From positions 1-8,917 of the forward strand of contig JAPUHG010000239.1 of assembly GCA_027297845.1 (NCBI GenBank): DNA of 8,917 bases, written 5' to 3'. Each line of letters opens with the position of its first letter. Position 1 is the stretch's first letter. The notes under the pieces are model-generated. The model searched no databases, was not told where the DNA came from, and saw only the letters and a list, made by a program, of their open reading frames with translations. This document shows positions 1 through 6,776 of the stretch, in pieces. The stretch is from Gammaproteobacteria bacterium (lineage in GTDB: Bacteria > Pseudomonadota > Gammaproteobacteria > Steroidobacterales > MnTg04). The position numbers and the translations under genes were made by a program.

Positions 1-2863
1 CGTTCGTGTGCAGACTGTTGCAGTTATCAAACAACGCATACAAGGCCTGCAGCGTCGTGCGTATATCATTGAACTGAATTTCCTGGGCATGCAGGCTGCG
101 GCCCGATGTCTGGATGTGATACTTGAGCATCTGACTGCGCGGCCCGGCGGCATAGATTCCGTGCATCGCCCGCGCCCAGATTCGCCTGGCCACCCGGCCG
201 ATGACGGCATATTCAGGATCCATGCCGTTGCTAAAAAAGAAACTCAGGTTTGGAGCGAATTCGTCGATTTTCATCCGCCGGCTCAGGTAGTACTCGACCA
301 GCGTAAAACCATTAGCCAGGGTAAATGCGAGCTGGCTGATTGGATTAGCGCCCGCCTCGGCGATGTGATAACCGGAAATCGATACGCTATAGAAATTTCG
401 CACGCGGTTTTCGATGAAATACGCCTGCACATCACCCATCATGCGCAGCGCAAACTCGGTGGAAAAAATGCAGGTATTCTGCGCCTGATCCTCTTTGAGG
501 ATATCGGCCTGCACGGTACCGCGCGCTTTTTGCAAGGCCTCGGCCTTTAGCTTCTCATAGGTTTCTGCGTCGACCAGTTGATCGCCGCTGACGCCCAGCA
601 GCCCGAGACCAAAACCATCGTGTCCGGGTGGCAGATCGCCAGCGTAAACGGGTCTTTTCCGCTCCCCGTACAGCGCATCTATTTTCTTCTGTGCCTCTCC
701 AAAAAGACCGTTTTCATGCAAATAGCGCTCAACATTTTGATCGATCGCGGTATTCATGAACATCGCCAGCAGCATTGGCGCCGGACCATTGATCGTCATC
801 GACACGGAGGTTGACGGCGCCAGCAGATCAATGCCGGAATACAGCTTTTTCATATCGTCCAGGGTTGCGATCGAAACGCCGGAGTTGCCGACACGACCGT
901 AAATATCAGGTCTCTCGTCGGGGTCCTCGCCATACAAGGTAGCCGAATCGAAGGCCGTCGAAAGCCGGGTTGCCTCGTGCCCTTCAGCCAGGTAATGAAA
1001 ACGCCGGTTGGTCCGTTCGGGGGTTCCTTCGCCGGCGAACATCCGGGTCGGATCCTCCTCGGTTCGCCGATACGGATAAACCCCGGCCGTATAAGGATAA
1101 AAACCCGGCAGGTTTTCCTCCATCAGGAACCGCAAGGTATCTCCCCAGCCGCGGAAGTCCGGGGCAGCGATTTTCGGAACCTGGATATGACTCAACGATT
1201 CGCTGAAATTGCTCCCGGTAATTACCTTGCCACGCACCTGGTAACTGTAGGTTTCTTCCCGCAAGGCCTGTTTTCTGCCCGGCCATTCACGGAGTAGCCT
1301 GAGACCATCGCTGCCCACTTTTTCCAGGGCGCCGTTATAGGCCTGGCGCAGCTCGCCAATCGAGCGATCGCCTTTCTCGGCGAGCGCGGACTTGGCAAAG
1401 GGCTCAAGTTCGGCCGGCAGCGTCTTGTCCTGCAAGACCTCCAGCGCACGGTAACAGGCCTGCGCCTGGTCCGCGGCAGCGGCCCGCCAGGAAATTTCCT
1501 CGTGGCTGGCTCTCCCGTTGGCGGCAATTTCGGCGAGATAGCGGGCACGTTCCGGTGGCACGATCGCCTGCTTTCGCAGGTCGCCGGTCGGGCCAGGATT
1601 GGTGCACTCCCATTGCCCGGGGTCGCTGTTTTCCAGGGCCGCCATGCGATCGCAAAGCTCCTTGAACAATCGGTTGACGCCAGGATCGTTGAACTGGCTC
1701 GCGATCGTGGGAAAAACCGGAATATCCTCGTCGGCGGTTTGAAAGGCCAGCCGGTTTCGTTTCCACTGCTTGCGAATATCGCGCAGGGCATCTTCGGAAC
1801 CGCGTTTCTCGAACTTGTTCAGCACCACCAAGTCGGCATAATCCAGCATGTCTATTTTTTCGAGCTGGCTGGCGGCGCCATAATCGCTGGTCATGACATA
1901 AACAGACAAATCAGCCAGGTCGACGATCTCCGTATCGCTCTGCCCGATTCCAGCAGTCTCGATGACAATCAGGTCAAACCCTGCGTAGCGCAACATCTGC
2001 ACACTGTCAGCCAGTATCTCGCTGGTCGCCAGGTGCTGCCGCCGAGTGGCAATGGAGCGCATGAAAACCTGGCCGCCGGTCAGGCTGTTCATGCGAATCC
2101 GATCGCCGAGCAACGCTCCACCGGTACGGCGGCGCGTTGGGTCTATGGCGAGCACCGCGATTTTTGCAGCCGGGAAATGGCGTAAAAAACGGTTGAGCAG
2201 CTCGTCGGTCAGACTGCTTTTTCCAGAACCGCCGGTACCCGTGACGCCGACGACAGGAGGCCGGTTGTCCGATTCGCTCCAGGTGTTGCGCAAGGCATCC
2301 AGGCGCTTGGGTTCGTCGACCGCCTGCTCCAGCAGGGAAATCGTCCGTGCTATGGCCTGCTGATTATCCGGCGAAAGCTCTGCCGGTTGAAAATCCACTG
2401 CCTGCCACTTGCTCACGCGTCTGCACACATCATCGATCATCCCGTCCAGACCCATCTCCATGCCGTCTTGCGGCGTGTAGACCTTTTCTACTCCATAAGC
2501 CTCCAGTTCTCGTATTTCCTGCGGCGTTATGGTTCCCCCGCCACCGACGACAATGCGGATATGTTCAGAACTTTTTTCCCGCAACATGTCTACCATGTAA
2601 CGGAAATATTCCATGTGGCCGCCCTGGTACGAGCTGATCGCAACCCCATCGGCATCCTCCTGGATTGCCGCGTTGACGATATCGGCCACGCTGCGGTTGT
2701 GCCCCAGGTGGACTACCTCGGCGCCATGGGATTGCAGGAGGCGGCGGATAATATTGATCGCCGCATCATGGCCATCAAATAATGAGGCCGCCGAAATAAA
2801 ACGCAGCGGCGAGCGCCCGCTGGCGGTCGCAGTAGCATGAATCTGGTCGGCAACAGTACTCAT
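1..2863 (-). CDS. icmF: Fused isobutyryl-CoA mutase IcmF, C-terminus cut by window edge
   Basis: Adenosylcobalamin-dependent mutase that interconverts isobutyryl-CoA and n-butyryl-CoA, with its G-protein chaperone built in. I read 954 uninterrupted codons from the ATG at 2863. B12-binding domain, about residues 20-150: D30-G-H32 (H32 the likely lower cobalt ligand), ISSYQGGH at 76-83, GGGG at 107-110. MeaB-like GTPase domain, about 200-410: Walker A G209-TGGSG-K215-S216, ETAGIGQSD at 302-310, base-recognition motif N349-K-F-E352. After a linker, the mutase TIM barrel begins near 560: TRMFAGEG with F609, AQNT with Q795, SISGYH with H833. F609 and Q795 align with Tyr89 and Arg207 of Propionibacterium methylmalonyl-CoA mutase, and Phe/Gln is the isobutyryl-CoA mutase pair. 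Roughly 130 C-terminal residues lie outside the window, judged from the usual length near 1,090. The start matches the family, with a short N-terminal tail before the B12 domain, but no clear Shine-Dalgarno is visible. It is divergent from the leucine-degradation genes. Confidence 0.95.
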   Translation of the reverse strand, partial: MSTVADQIHATATASGRSPLRFISAASLFDGHDAAINIIRRLLQSHGAEVVHLGHNRSVADIVNAAIQEDADGVAISSYQGGHMEYFRYMVDMLREKSSEHIRIVVGGGGTITPQEIRELEAYGVEKVYTPQDGMEMGLDGMIDDVCRRVSKWQAVDFQPAELSPDNQQAIARTISLLEQAVDEPKRLDALRNTWSESDNRPPVVGVTGTGGSGKSSLTDELLNRFLRHFPAAKIAVLAIDPTRRRTGGALLGDRIRMNSLTGGQVFMRSIATRRQHLATSEILADSVQMLRYAGFDLIVIETAGIGQSDTEIVDLADLSVYVMTSDYGAASQLEKIDMLDYADLVVLNKFEKRGSEDALRDIRKQWKRNRLAFQTADEDIPVFPTIASQFNDPGVNRLFKELCDRMAALENSDPGQWECTNPGPTGDLRKQAIVPPERARYLAEIAANGRASHEEISWRAAAADQAQACYRALEVLQDKTLPAELEPFAKSALAEKGDRSIGELRQAYNGALEKVGSDGLRLLREWPGRKQALREETYSYQVRGKVITGSNFSESLSHIQVPKIAAPDFRGWGDTLRFLMEENLPGFYPYTAGVYPYRRTEEDPTRMFAGEGTPERTNRRFHYLAEGHEATRLSTAFDSATLYGEDPDERPDIYGRVGNSGVSIATLDDMKKLYSGIDLLAPSTSVSMTINGPAPMLLAMFMNTAIDQNVERYLHENGLFGEAQKKIDALYGERKRPVYAGDLPPGHDGFGLGLLGVSGDQLVDAETYEKLKAEALQKARGTVQADILKEDQAQNTCIFSTEFALRMMGDVQAYFIENRVRNFYSVSISGYHIAEAGANPISQLAFTLANGFTLVEYYLSRRMKIDEFAPNLSFFFSNGMDPEYAVIGRVARRIWARAMHGIYAAGPRSQMLKYHIQTSGRSLHAQEIQFNDIRTTLQALYALFDNCNSLHTN

Positions 2864-2900
2864 TTAAAAGGATTTTGACCTGTGTGAACGCGCACAAATG

Positions 2901-2906
2901 AGTATA
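2901..2906 (-). promoter_or_regulatory. Candidate -10 box for icmF
   Basis: The minus strand reads TATACT here. It would place a transcription start near 2894 and leave a leader of about 30 nt before the icmF ATG. No convincing -35 hexamer lies 16-18 bp upstream, so the promoter is weak or activator-dependent if real. The leader is too short for a cobalamin riboswitch. Confidence 0.3.
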
Positions 2907-2948
2907 CCGGGAATCGAGAAAACCAGCTTTGGGGCGAGGCAAGCGGCA

Positions 2949-2963
2949 TGTTGCAATGCAACA
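2949..2963. promoter_or_regulatory. Perfect dyad, candidate operator in the divergent promoter region
   Basis: TGTTGCAATGCAACA consists of two 6-bp arms, TGTTGC and GCAACA, around a central AAT. It lies between the two divergent transcription units, about 55 bp upstream of the likely start of the leucine dehydrogenase transcript and about 60 bp upstream of the candidate icmF start. This is a typical position for a regulator serving both directions. The same hexamer recurs at 2983-2988 and, inverted, at 3045-3050. I cannot assign the regulator family from the motif. Confidence 0.5.
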
Positions 2964-2981
2964 ACAAAAATCTGTAATGCA

Positions 2982-3051
2982 GTGTTGCGCGCGGATGACT
3001 ATAATACTGCCGCCTCCGGTCGTGCCGCACCGTAACGCCGGCGCGCAACAC
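2982..3051. repeat. 11-bp perfect inverted repeat bracketing the plus-strand promoter
   Basis: GTGTTGCGCGC at 2982-2992 is the exact reverse complement of GCGCGCAACAC at 3041-3051, with 48 bp between the arms. The arms bracket the TATAAT box at 3000-3005 and the inferred start site near 3012. The left arm is therefore not transcribed from that promoter, so the repeat is more likely a DNA-level element, for example paired operator half-sites, than an RNA hairpin. Each arm contains the TGTTGC/GCAACA hexamer of the 2949-2963 dyad. Confidence 0.5.
3000..3005 (+). promoter_or_regulatory. Consensus -10 box for the leucine dehydrogenase transcript
   Basis: TATAAT matches the sigma-70 consensus exactly. 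The expected -35 position (about 2977-2982) reads ATGCAG, a poor match, which suggests an activator-dependent promoter. A start near 3012 gives a leader of about 155 nt before the ATG at 3167. No RNA or start-site data are available, so this is a sequence prediction. Confidence 0.5.
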
Positions 3052-3107
3052 GACAACCGTTCCCATCTGGATACCGGGGAACTCACGGAATTTACCAATC
3101 GAGCGGG

Positions 3108-3146
3108 CTTTGGCGGCTCAGCAGCGCCCTTGCCTTTGAGCCAAAG
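3108..3146 (+). promoter_or_regulatory. Stem-loop in the leucine dehydrogenase leader
   Basis: CTTTGG (3108-3113) pairs with CCAAAG (3141-3146). After a 3-nt bulge, CTCA (3117-3120) pairs with TGAG (3137-3140), giving ten base pairs around a 16-nt loop. An alternative pairing GGCTCA/TGAGCC shares the right arm. The hairpin ends 9 nt before the ribosome binding site AGGAG (3156-3160). No U-tract follows, so it is not an intrinsic terminator. It could affect translation or mRNA stability. It matches no riboswitch class that I recognise. Confidence 0.4.
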
Positions 3147-3166
3147 AGTTACCTCAGGAGACATAA

Positions 3167-4285
3167 ATGGAATTGTTCAACACCATGGATGCGAAGGAAC
3201 ACGAACAAGTCGTGTTTTTTCATTGTAAGCACAGTGGCCTGAAGGCCATTGTCGCCATTCATGACACCACTCTGGGTCCGGCGCTGGGCGGACTACGCAT
3301 GTATAACTACGGCACCGAGGAGGAGGCGCTCAAGGATGTCTTGCGTCTATCCAGAGGCATGACCTACAAGGCTGCGGTCGCTGGTTTGAATCTCGGCGGC
3401 GGCAAGGCGGTGCTGATCGGTGACCCGAAAAAAGACAAGAGCGAGGAGCTGTTCCGTGCCCTGGGTCGGTTTATCGGATCCCTGGGTGGCCGTTATATTA
3501 CTGCTGAGGATGTCGGTACCAGCGTCGAAGACATGGACTATATCTACGCGGAAACCGATCGCGTGGTCGGCGTTCATGAAGTCCATGGCGGTAGCGGCGA
3601 TCCTTCGAGGTTTACGGCATACGGTACTTTGCAAGGTATCCGCGCCTGCCTGATGAAAAAATACGGGCACGCCGACGTCGCAAAAATGAGTTATGCAGTG
3701 CAAGGCGTGGGTCACGTCGGCCGCCACCTGGTGGATATGCTGCGCGAGGAAGGCGCCAAGGTGTTTATCAGCGATATCAACGACGCCGCGATCCAGGAAG
3801 TGGTTAGTGAACTGGGAGCGGAAGCGGTGCCACTGGATGATATTTATGACACCGATGCCGATGTTTTTTCGCCTTGTGCAATGGGTGGCGTGATCAGTGA
3901 GGCAACCATTCCGCGTTTGAAATGCAGCATAGTCGCCGGCAGCGCCAACAATCAGCTCGATACCGATAAATGCGGAACGCTGCTCGAGGAAAAAGGCATA
4001 CTGTATGCCCCCGATTACGCGATCAATGCCGGTGGCCTGATGAATGTGGCAATCGAGCTCCAGGGATACGACCGCAAACGCGCGGTCATGATGGTAAAAA
4101 CGATATACAACATCATCGGCAATATTTTCCAGATTGCCGATCGTGACGGAATCCCCAGCTGGCAGGCTGCCGATCGCCTGGCGCAGGAACGGATTCATGC
4201 GATTGCCGCGACCAAGATCCCATACACCAAGAGTTTCAAGGATCGCCTCGATGGCCGGAAACCGCACACGACCGCGGTTTCCTGA
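3167..4285 (+). CDS. ldh: Leucine (branched-chain amino acid) dehydrogenase
   Basis: NAD-dependent oxidative deamination of L-leucine, and usually valine and isoleucine, to the 2-oxo acid and ammonium in the cytosol; the entry step for the pathway encoded downstream. The 372 residues match the usual family length near 365. The Glu/Leu/Phe/Val dehydrogenase signature is intact: GMTYKAAVAGLNLGGGK places Lys68 and Lys80 at the same numbers as the substrate-binding and catalytic lysines of Bacillus leucine dehydrogenase, and Asp115 in TAEDVG fits the proton-relay aspartate. The Rossmann motif is G180-V-G-H-V-G185, followed by Asp203 in FISDIN, which favours NAD over NADP. The ATG at 3167 has AGGAG (3156-3160) six bases upstream. 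A terminator-like hairpin follows the TGA stop, so part of the transcription may end here. Leucine rather than valine or phenylalanine as main substrate is inferred from the downstream genes. Confidence 0.93.
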   Translation: MELFNTMDAKEHEQVVFFHCKHSGLKAIVAIHDTTLGPALGGLRMYNYGTEEEALKDVLRLSRGMTYKAAVAGLNLGGGKAVLIGDPKKDKSEELFRALGRFIGSLGGRYITAEDVGTSVEDMDYIYAETDRVVGVHEVHGGSGDPSRFTAYGTLQGIRACLMKKYGHADVAKMSYAVQGVGHVGRHLVDMLREEGAKVFISDINDAAIQEVVSELGAEAVPLDDIYDTDADVFSPCAMGGVISEATIPRLKCSIVAGSANNQLDTDKCGTLLEEKGILYAPDYAINAGGLMNVAIELQGYDRKRAVMMVKTIYNIIGNIFQIADRDGIPSWQAADRLAQERIHAIAATKIPYTKSFKDRLDGRKPHTTAVS

Positions 4286-4309
4286 GACCAACAGTTTGAC
4301 CAGGACAGT

Positions 4310-4334
4310 GGTCGGCAACTAGCCGGCCGTTTTT
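4310..4334 (+). terminator. Intrinsic-terminator-like hairpin after leucine dehydrogenase
   Basis: A 7-bp GC-rich stem (GGTCGGC at 4310-4316 against GCCGGCC at 4322-4328, one G-T wobble) closes a 5-nt loop. It is followed one base later by five T residues at 4330-4334. This has the geometry of a rho-independent terminator and lies 24 bp after the leucine dehydrogenase stop. The next gene starts only 24 bp downstream and no good promoter is visible in that gap. The hairpin is therefore probably leaky and lowers expression of the later genes relative to leucine dehydrogenase. Confidence 0.6.
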
Positions 4335-4358
4335 GCCCGACAGGAGCATAATAGAATT

Positions 4359-5525
4359 GTGAGCGCCTTCAATACCCATATCAACGAAGATCTCGATCTG
4401 TTGCGCGACACCGTGCGCCGGTTCGCCGCGAATGAGATCGCACCACGCGCAGCCGAGATTGATATCAGCAACGAGTTCCCCGCCGATCTTTGGCCAAAAC
4501 TCGGTGAAATGGGATTGCTCGGCATTACCGTGCCCGAAGAATTTGGCGGATCAGGCATGAGTTACCTCGCTCATGTCGTCGCGATGGAGGAGATATCCCG
4601 GGCTTCGGCCTCGATTGGCCTTTCCTATGGCGCCCATTCCAATCTTTGCGTCAACAACATTTATCTCAACGCCAACGACGAACAACGCAAGCGATTTCTG
4701 CCAAAACTTTGCAGCGGTGAATGGGTTGGCGCACTGGCCATGTCCGAAGCCGGAGCGGGTTCCGATGTAATCGGTTCAATGAGCTGCCGGGCGGAAAAAA
4801 CCGCTGACGGCTGGCTGGCCAATGGCTCGAAGATGTGGATTACCAATGGGCCGGAAGCGCACATTGCGATCACCTATATGCGGACTGCTGCCGCCGAACT
4901 CGGCTCGAAATCGGTTAGCGCGTTTATCATCGAAGCTGATTTCGATGGATTCAGCAAAGCACAGAAACTGGACAAGCTGGGAATGCGAGGATCCAACACC
5001 TGCGAACTGGTTTTCGAAGACTGTCCGATTCCAAAAGCCAATCTGCTGGGCGAGGAGAACGCCGGCACCTATATCCTGATGCGCGGCCTGGATTCGGAAC
5101 GCCTGGTCCTTTCAGGCGGTCCGCTCGGCATCATGCAAAATTGCATGGACGAGGTAATGCCCTATATCCACGAACGCAAACAGTTTGGCAGGGCGATCGG
5201 CGAGTTCGGGGTCATGCAGGGGAAAATCGCCGATATGTACACGTCGCTGCAGTCTGCGCGCGCTTTTTCTTATCGCACTGCCGAACAGTTTGACAACGGA
5301 CTGCCGACGCGGCAGGACGCCGCCGCCTGTTTGTTGTACTCGTCCCGGGTTGCGGTCGAAGTCGCACTGGAAGCGATTCAGACACTCGGTGGCAACGGCT
5401 ACATTAATGAGTACCCCACCGGTCGCCTCTTGCGAGATGCGAAACTTTACGAGATTGGCGCCGGCACAACAGAAATACGCCGCCTGCTGATAGGCCGGGA
5501 ACTGTACAGGGCGACGGGCGAATAA
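4359..5525 (+). CDS. liuA: Isovaleryl-CoA dehydrogenase
   Basis: FAD-dependent oxidation of isovaleryl-CoA to 3-methylcrotonyl-CoA, passing electrons to electron-transfer flavoprotein; the first committed leucine-degradation step after the branched-chain oxo-acid dehydrogenase. The 388 residues span a full acyl-CoA dehydrogenase: helical N-domain (RDTVRRFAANEIAPRA, 16-31), FAD-binding middle domain (AMSEAGAGSDV at 127-137, WITNG at 160-164) and C-terminal helical domain. Two features separate it from other acyl-CoA dehydrogenases: Glu247 in GLDSERLVLSGG is the catalytic base at the isovaleryl-specific position, and the usual C-terminal catalytic Glu is absent, replaced by Gly in YEIGAGTTEIRR (364-375). 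The start is GTG. AGGAG (4342-4346) lies 12 bases upstream, a rather long spacing, but no in-frame ATG or TTG is closer and the N-terminus has the expected length. A terminator-like hairpin precedes it and a thiolase follows after 46 bp. Confidence 0.95.
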   Translation: MSAFNTHINEDLDLLRDTVRRFAANEIAPRAAEIDISNEFPADLWPKLGEMGLLGITVPEEFGGSGMSYLAHVVAMEEISRASASIGLSYGAHSNLCVNNIYLNANDEQRKRFLPKLCSGEWVGALAMSEAGAGSDVIGSMSCRAEKTADGWLANGSKMWITNGPEAHIAITYMRTAAAELGSKSVSAFIIEADFDGFSKAQKLDKLGMRGSNTCELVFEDCPIPKANLLGEENAGTYILMRGLDSERLVLSGGPLGIMQNCMDEVMPYIHERKQFGRAIGEFGVMQGKIADMYTSLQSARAFSYRTAEQFDNGLPTRQDAAACLLYSSRVAVEVALEAIQTLGGNGYINEYPTGRLLRDAKLYEIGAGTTEIRRLLIGRELYRATGE

Positions 5526-5571
5526 ATAACGGAAGCCGCGACCTTCTGAGCGTGTCCCAAGGAGACAAACA

Positions 5572-6753
5572 ATGACTGATACTGTGGTAATCGTAGCGGC
5601 TCGCCGAACACCTATCGGGGGTTTCCAGGGAAGCCTTTCACCATTAAGCGCAATAGAACTAGGCGCCGCCGCCAATAAGGCGGCACTGGAAGACAGCAAA
5701 GTCGCTGCGGAGGAAATCAGCGAAGTCATTTCCGGTTGCGTATTACCGGCCGGTCTCGGTCAGGCGCCAGCGCGGCAGGCGGCGCTTGCCGCGGGTCTGC
5801 CCGACTCGATCCCCTGCACCACCATCAACAAAGTTTGTGGCTCGGGAATGAAGTCCACGCTACTCGCCCACGATCTGATCCGCGCGGGCAGTGCGAACAT
5901 CGTTCTTGCCGGCGGCATGGAATCGATGAGCAACGCACCCTACCTGCTGCCCAAAGCCAGGGCCGGTTATCGCATGGGGCACCAGCAAGTTCTGGATCAC
6001 ATGTTTTTCGATGGTCTGCAAAACCCGTATGACGGCAACATGATGGGCCACTTTGCCGAATTGTGCGTCGACAAGTATGGCTTCACGCGCGAAGAGCAGG
6101 ACGCGTTCACGATCGAATCGGTAACCCGCGCAATCGACGCCGTGGAAGCGGGACGCTTTAGCGCAGAAATCACCCCGCTGACGATCAAGACCCGTAAAGG
6201 CGAAACCGTGGTCGAGAACGACGAAGAGCCGTTCAATTGCAAAATCGAAAAAATTCCGACGATGCGCCCCGCGTTCAAGCGCGACGGTGGCACGGTGACC
6301 GCGGCCAGTTCATCGTCGATATCCGATGGCGCTGCAGCGCTGGTGTTAATGGCCGGGTCGGAGGCTGAAAAACGTGGCCTGACACCGCTGGCAAACATCG
6401 TTGGCCACGGTGGCTTTGCGCATGCACCGGAGTGGTTTACCACCGCGCCGGTCAGCGCGGTCAAAAACCTGCACGAAAAAATCGGCTGGCAGATCGATGA
6501 CGTGGATCTTTACGAAATTAACGAAGCGTTTGCCTGTGTTGCAATGGCGCCGATCAAGGAACTCGGTATCCCGCACGAAAAATTGAACGTCAACGGTGGC
6601 GCATGCGCACTCGGCCACCCGATCGGTGCGACCGGTGCCAGGATTATCGTTACCCTGATCCATGCCTTGCGTAATCGCGACCTGAAACGCGGAATCGCTG
6701 CCTTGTGTATCGGCGGTGGTGAAGCAACGGCCATCGCGGTCGAGTTGCCCTGA
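5572..6753 (+). CDS. Acetyl-CoA C-acetyltransferase (thiolase II)
   Basis: Biosynthetic-type thiolase, interconverting acetoacetyl-CoA and two acetyl-CoA. In this cluster it probably finishes leucine breakdown by cleaving acetoacetyl-CoA formed from acetoacetate. All catalytic landmarks are in place over 393 residues, the normal length: nucleophile Cys89 in NKVCGSGMKS, the NEAF loop (317-320), His349 in GHPIGATGAR, and the acid-base Cys379 in CIGGGEA. The substrate-side loop near 243-253 reads TAASSSSISDG, where the usual asparagine is a serine; this looks like a tolerated variant. The ATG at 5572 has a strong AAGGAG (5559-5564) seven bases upstream. It is followed 23 bp later by liuB. The alternative, a 3-ketoacyl-CoA thiolase of beta-oxidation, is less likely from the HMFFDGLQNPYDG insertion (143-155), which resembles acetoacetyl-CoA thiolases. 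AtoB-like; the exact gene symbol is uncertain. Confidence 0.92.
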   Translation: MTDTVVIVAARRTPIGGFQGSLSPLSAIELGAAANKAALEDSKVAAEEISEVISGCVLPAGLGQAPARQAALAAGLPDSIPCTTINKVCGSGMKSTLLAHDLIRAGSANIVLAGGMESMSNAPYLLPKARAGYRMGHQQVLDHMFFDGLQNPYDGNMMGHFAELCVDKYGFTREEQDAFTIESVTRAIDAVEAGRFSAEITPLTIKTRKGETVVENDEEPFNCKIEKIPTMRPAFKRDGGTVTAASSSSISDGAAALVLMAGSEAEKRGLTPLANIVGHGGFAHAPEWFTTAPVSAVKNLHEKIGWQIDDVDLYEINEAFACVAMAPIKELGIPHEKLNVNGGACALGHPIGATGARIIVTLIHALRNRDLKRGIAALCIGGGEATAIAVELP

Positions 6754-6776
6754 TACAGATCAGAGCTTGCATAGAC

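Noticed and set aside
1502..2185. Open frame of 227 codons on the plus strand inside icmF
   Set aside because: It is a shadow of the icmF reading frame; the minus-strand frame is continuous over 954 codons with all family motifs.
2775..3164. Open frame on the minus strand covering the intergenic region and the icmF start
   Set aside because: It overlaps the well-supported icmF N-terminus in another frame, has no recognisable domain and runs through the promoter region.
2864..3166. Possible cobalamin riboswitch controlling icmF
   Set aside because: The candidate icmF leader is about 30 nt and the rest of the region lacks a B12-box-like element; a cobalamin riboswitch needs roughly 200 nt of structured leader.
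2929..3228. Small plus-strand open frame overlapping the start of leucine dehydrogenase
   Set aside because: It would begin upstream of the inferred promoter, spans the operator-like repeats and shows no protein-like features or SD.
3347..4318. Long open frame antisense to leucine dehydrogenase (323 codons)
   Set aside because: The opposite strand encodes a complete, motif-perfect dehydrogenase. The antisense protein has no recognisable domain and arises from codon bias.
5526..5571. Terminator or promoter between isovaleryl-CoA dehydrogenase and the thiolase
   Set aside because: Only a 4-bp stem (GAAG/CTTC) without a U-tract is present and no -10/-35 pair stands out; cotranscription is simpler.
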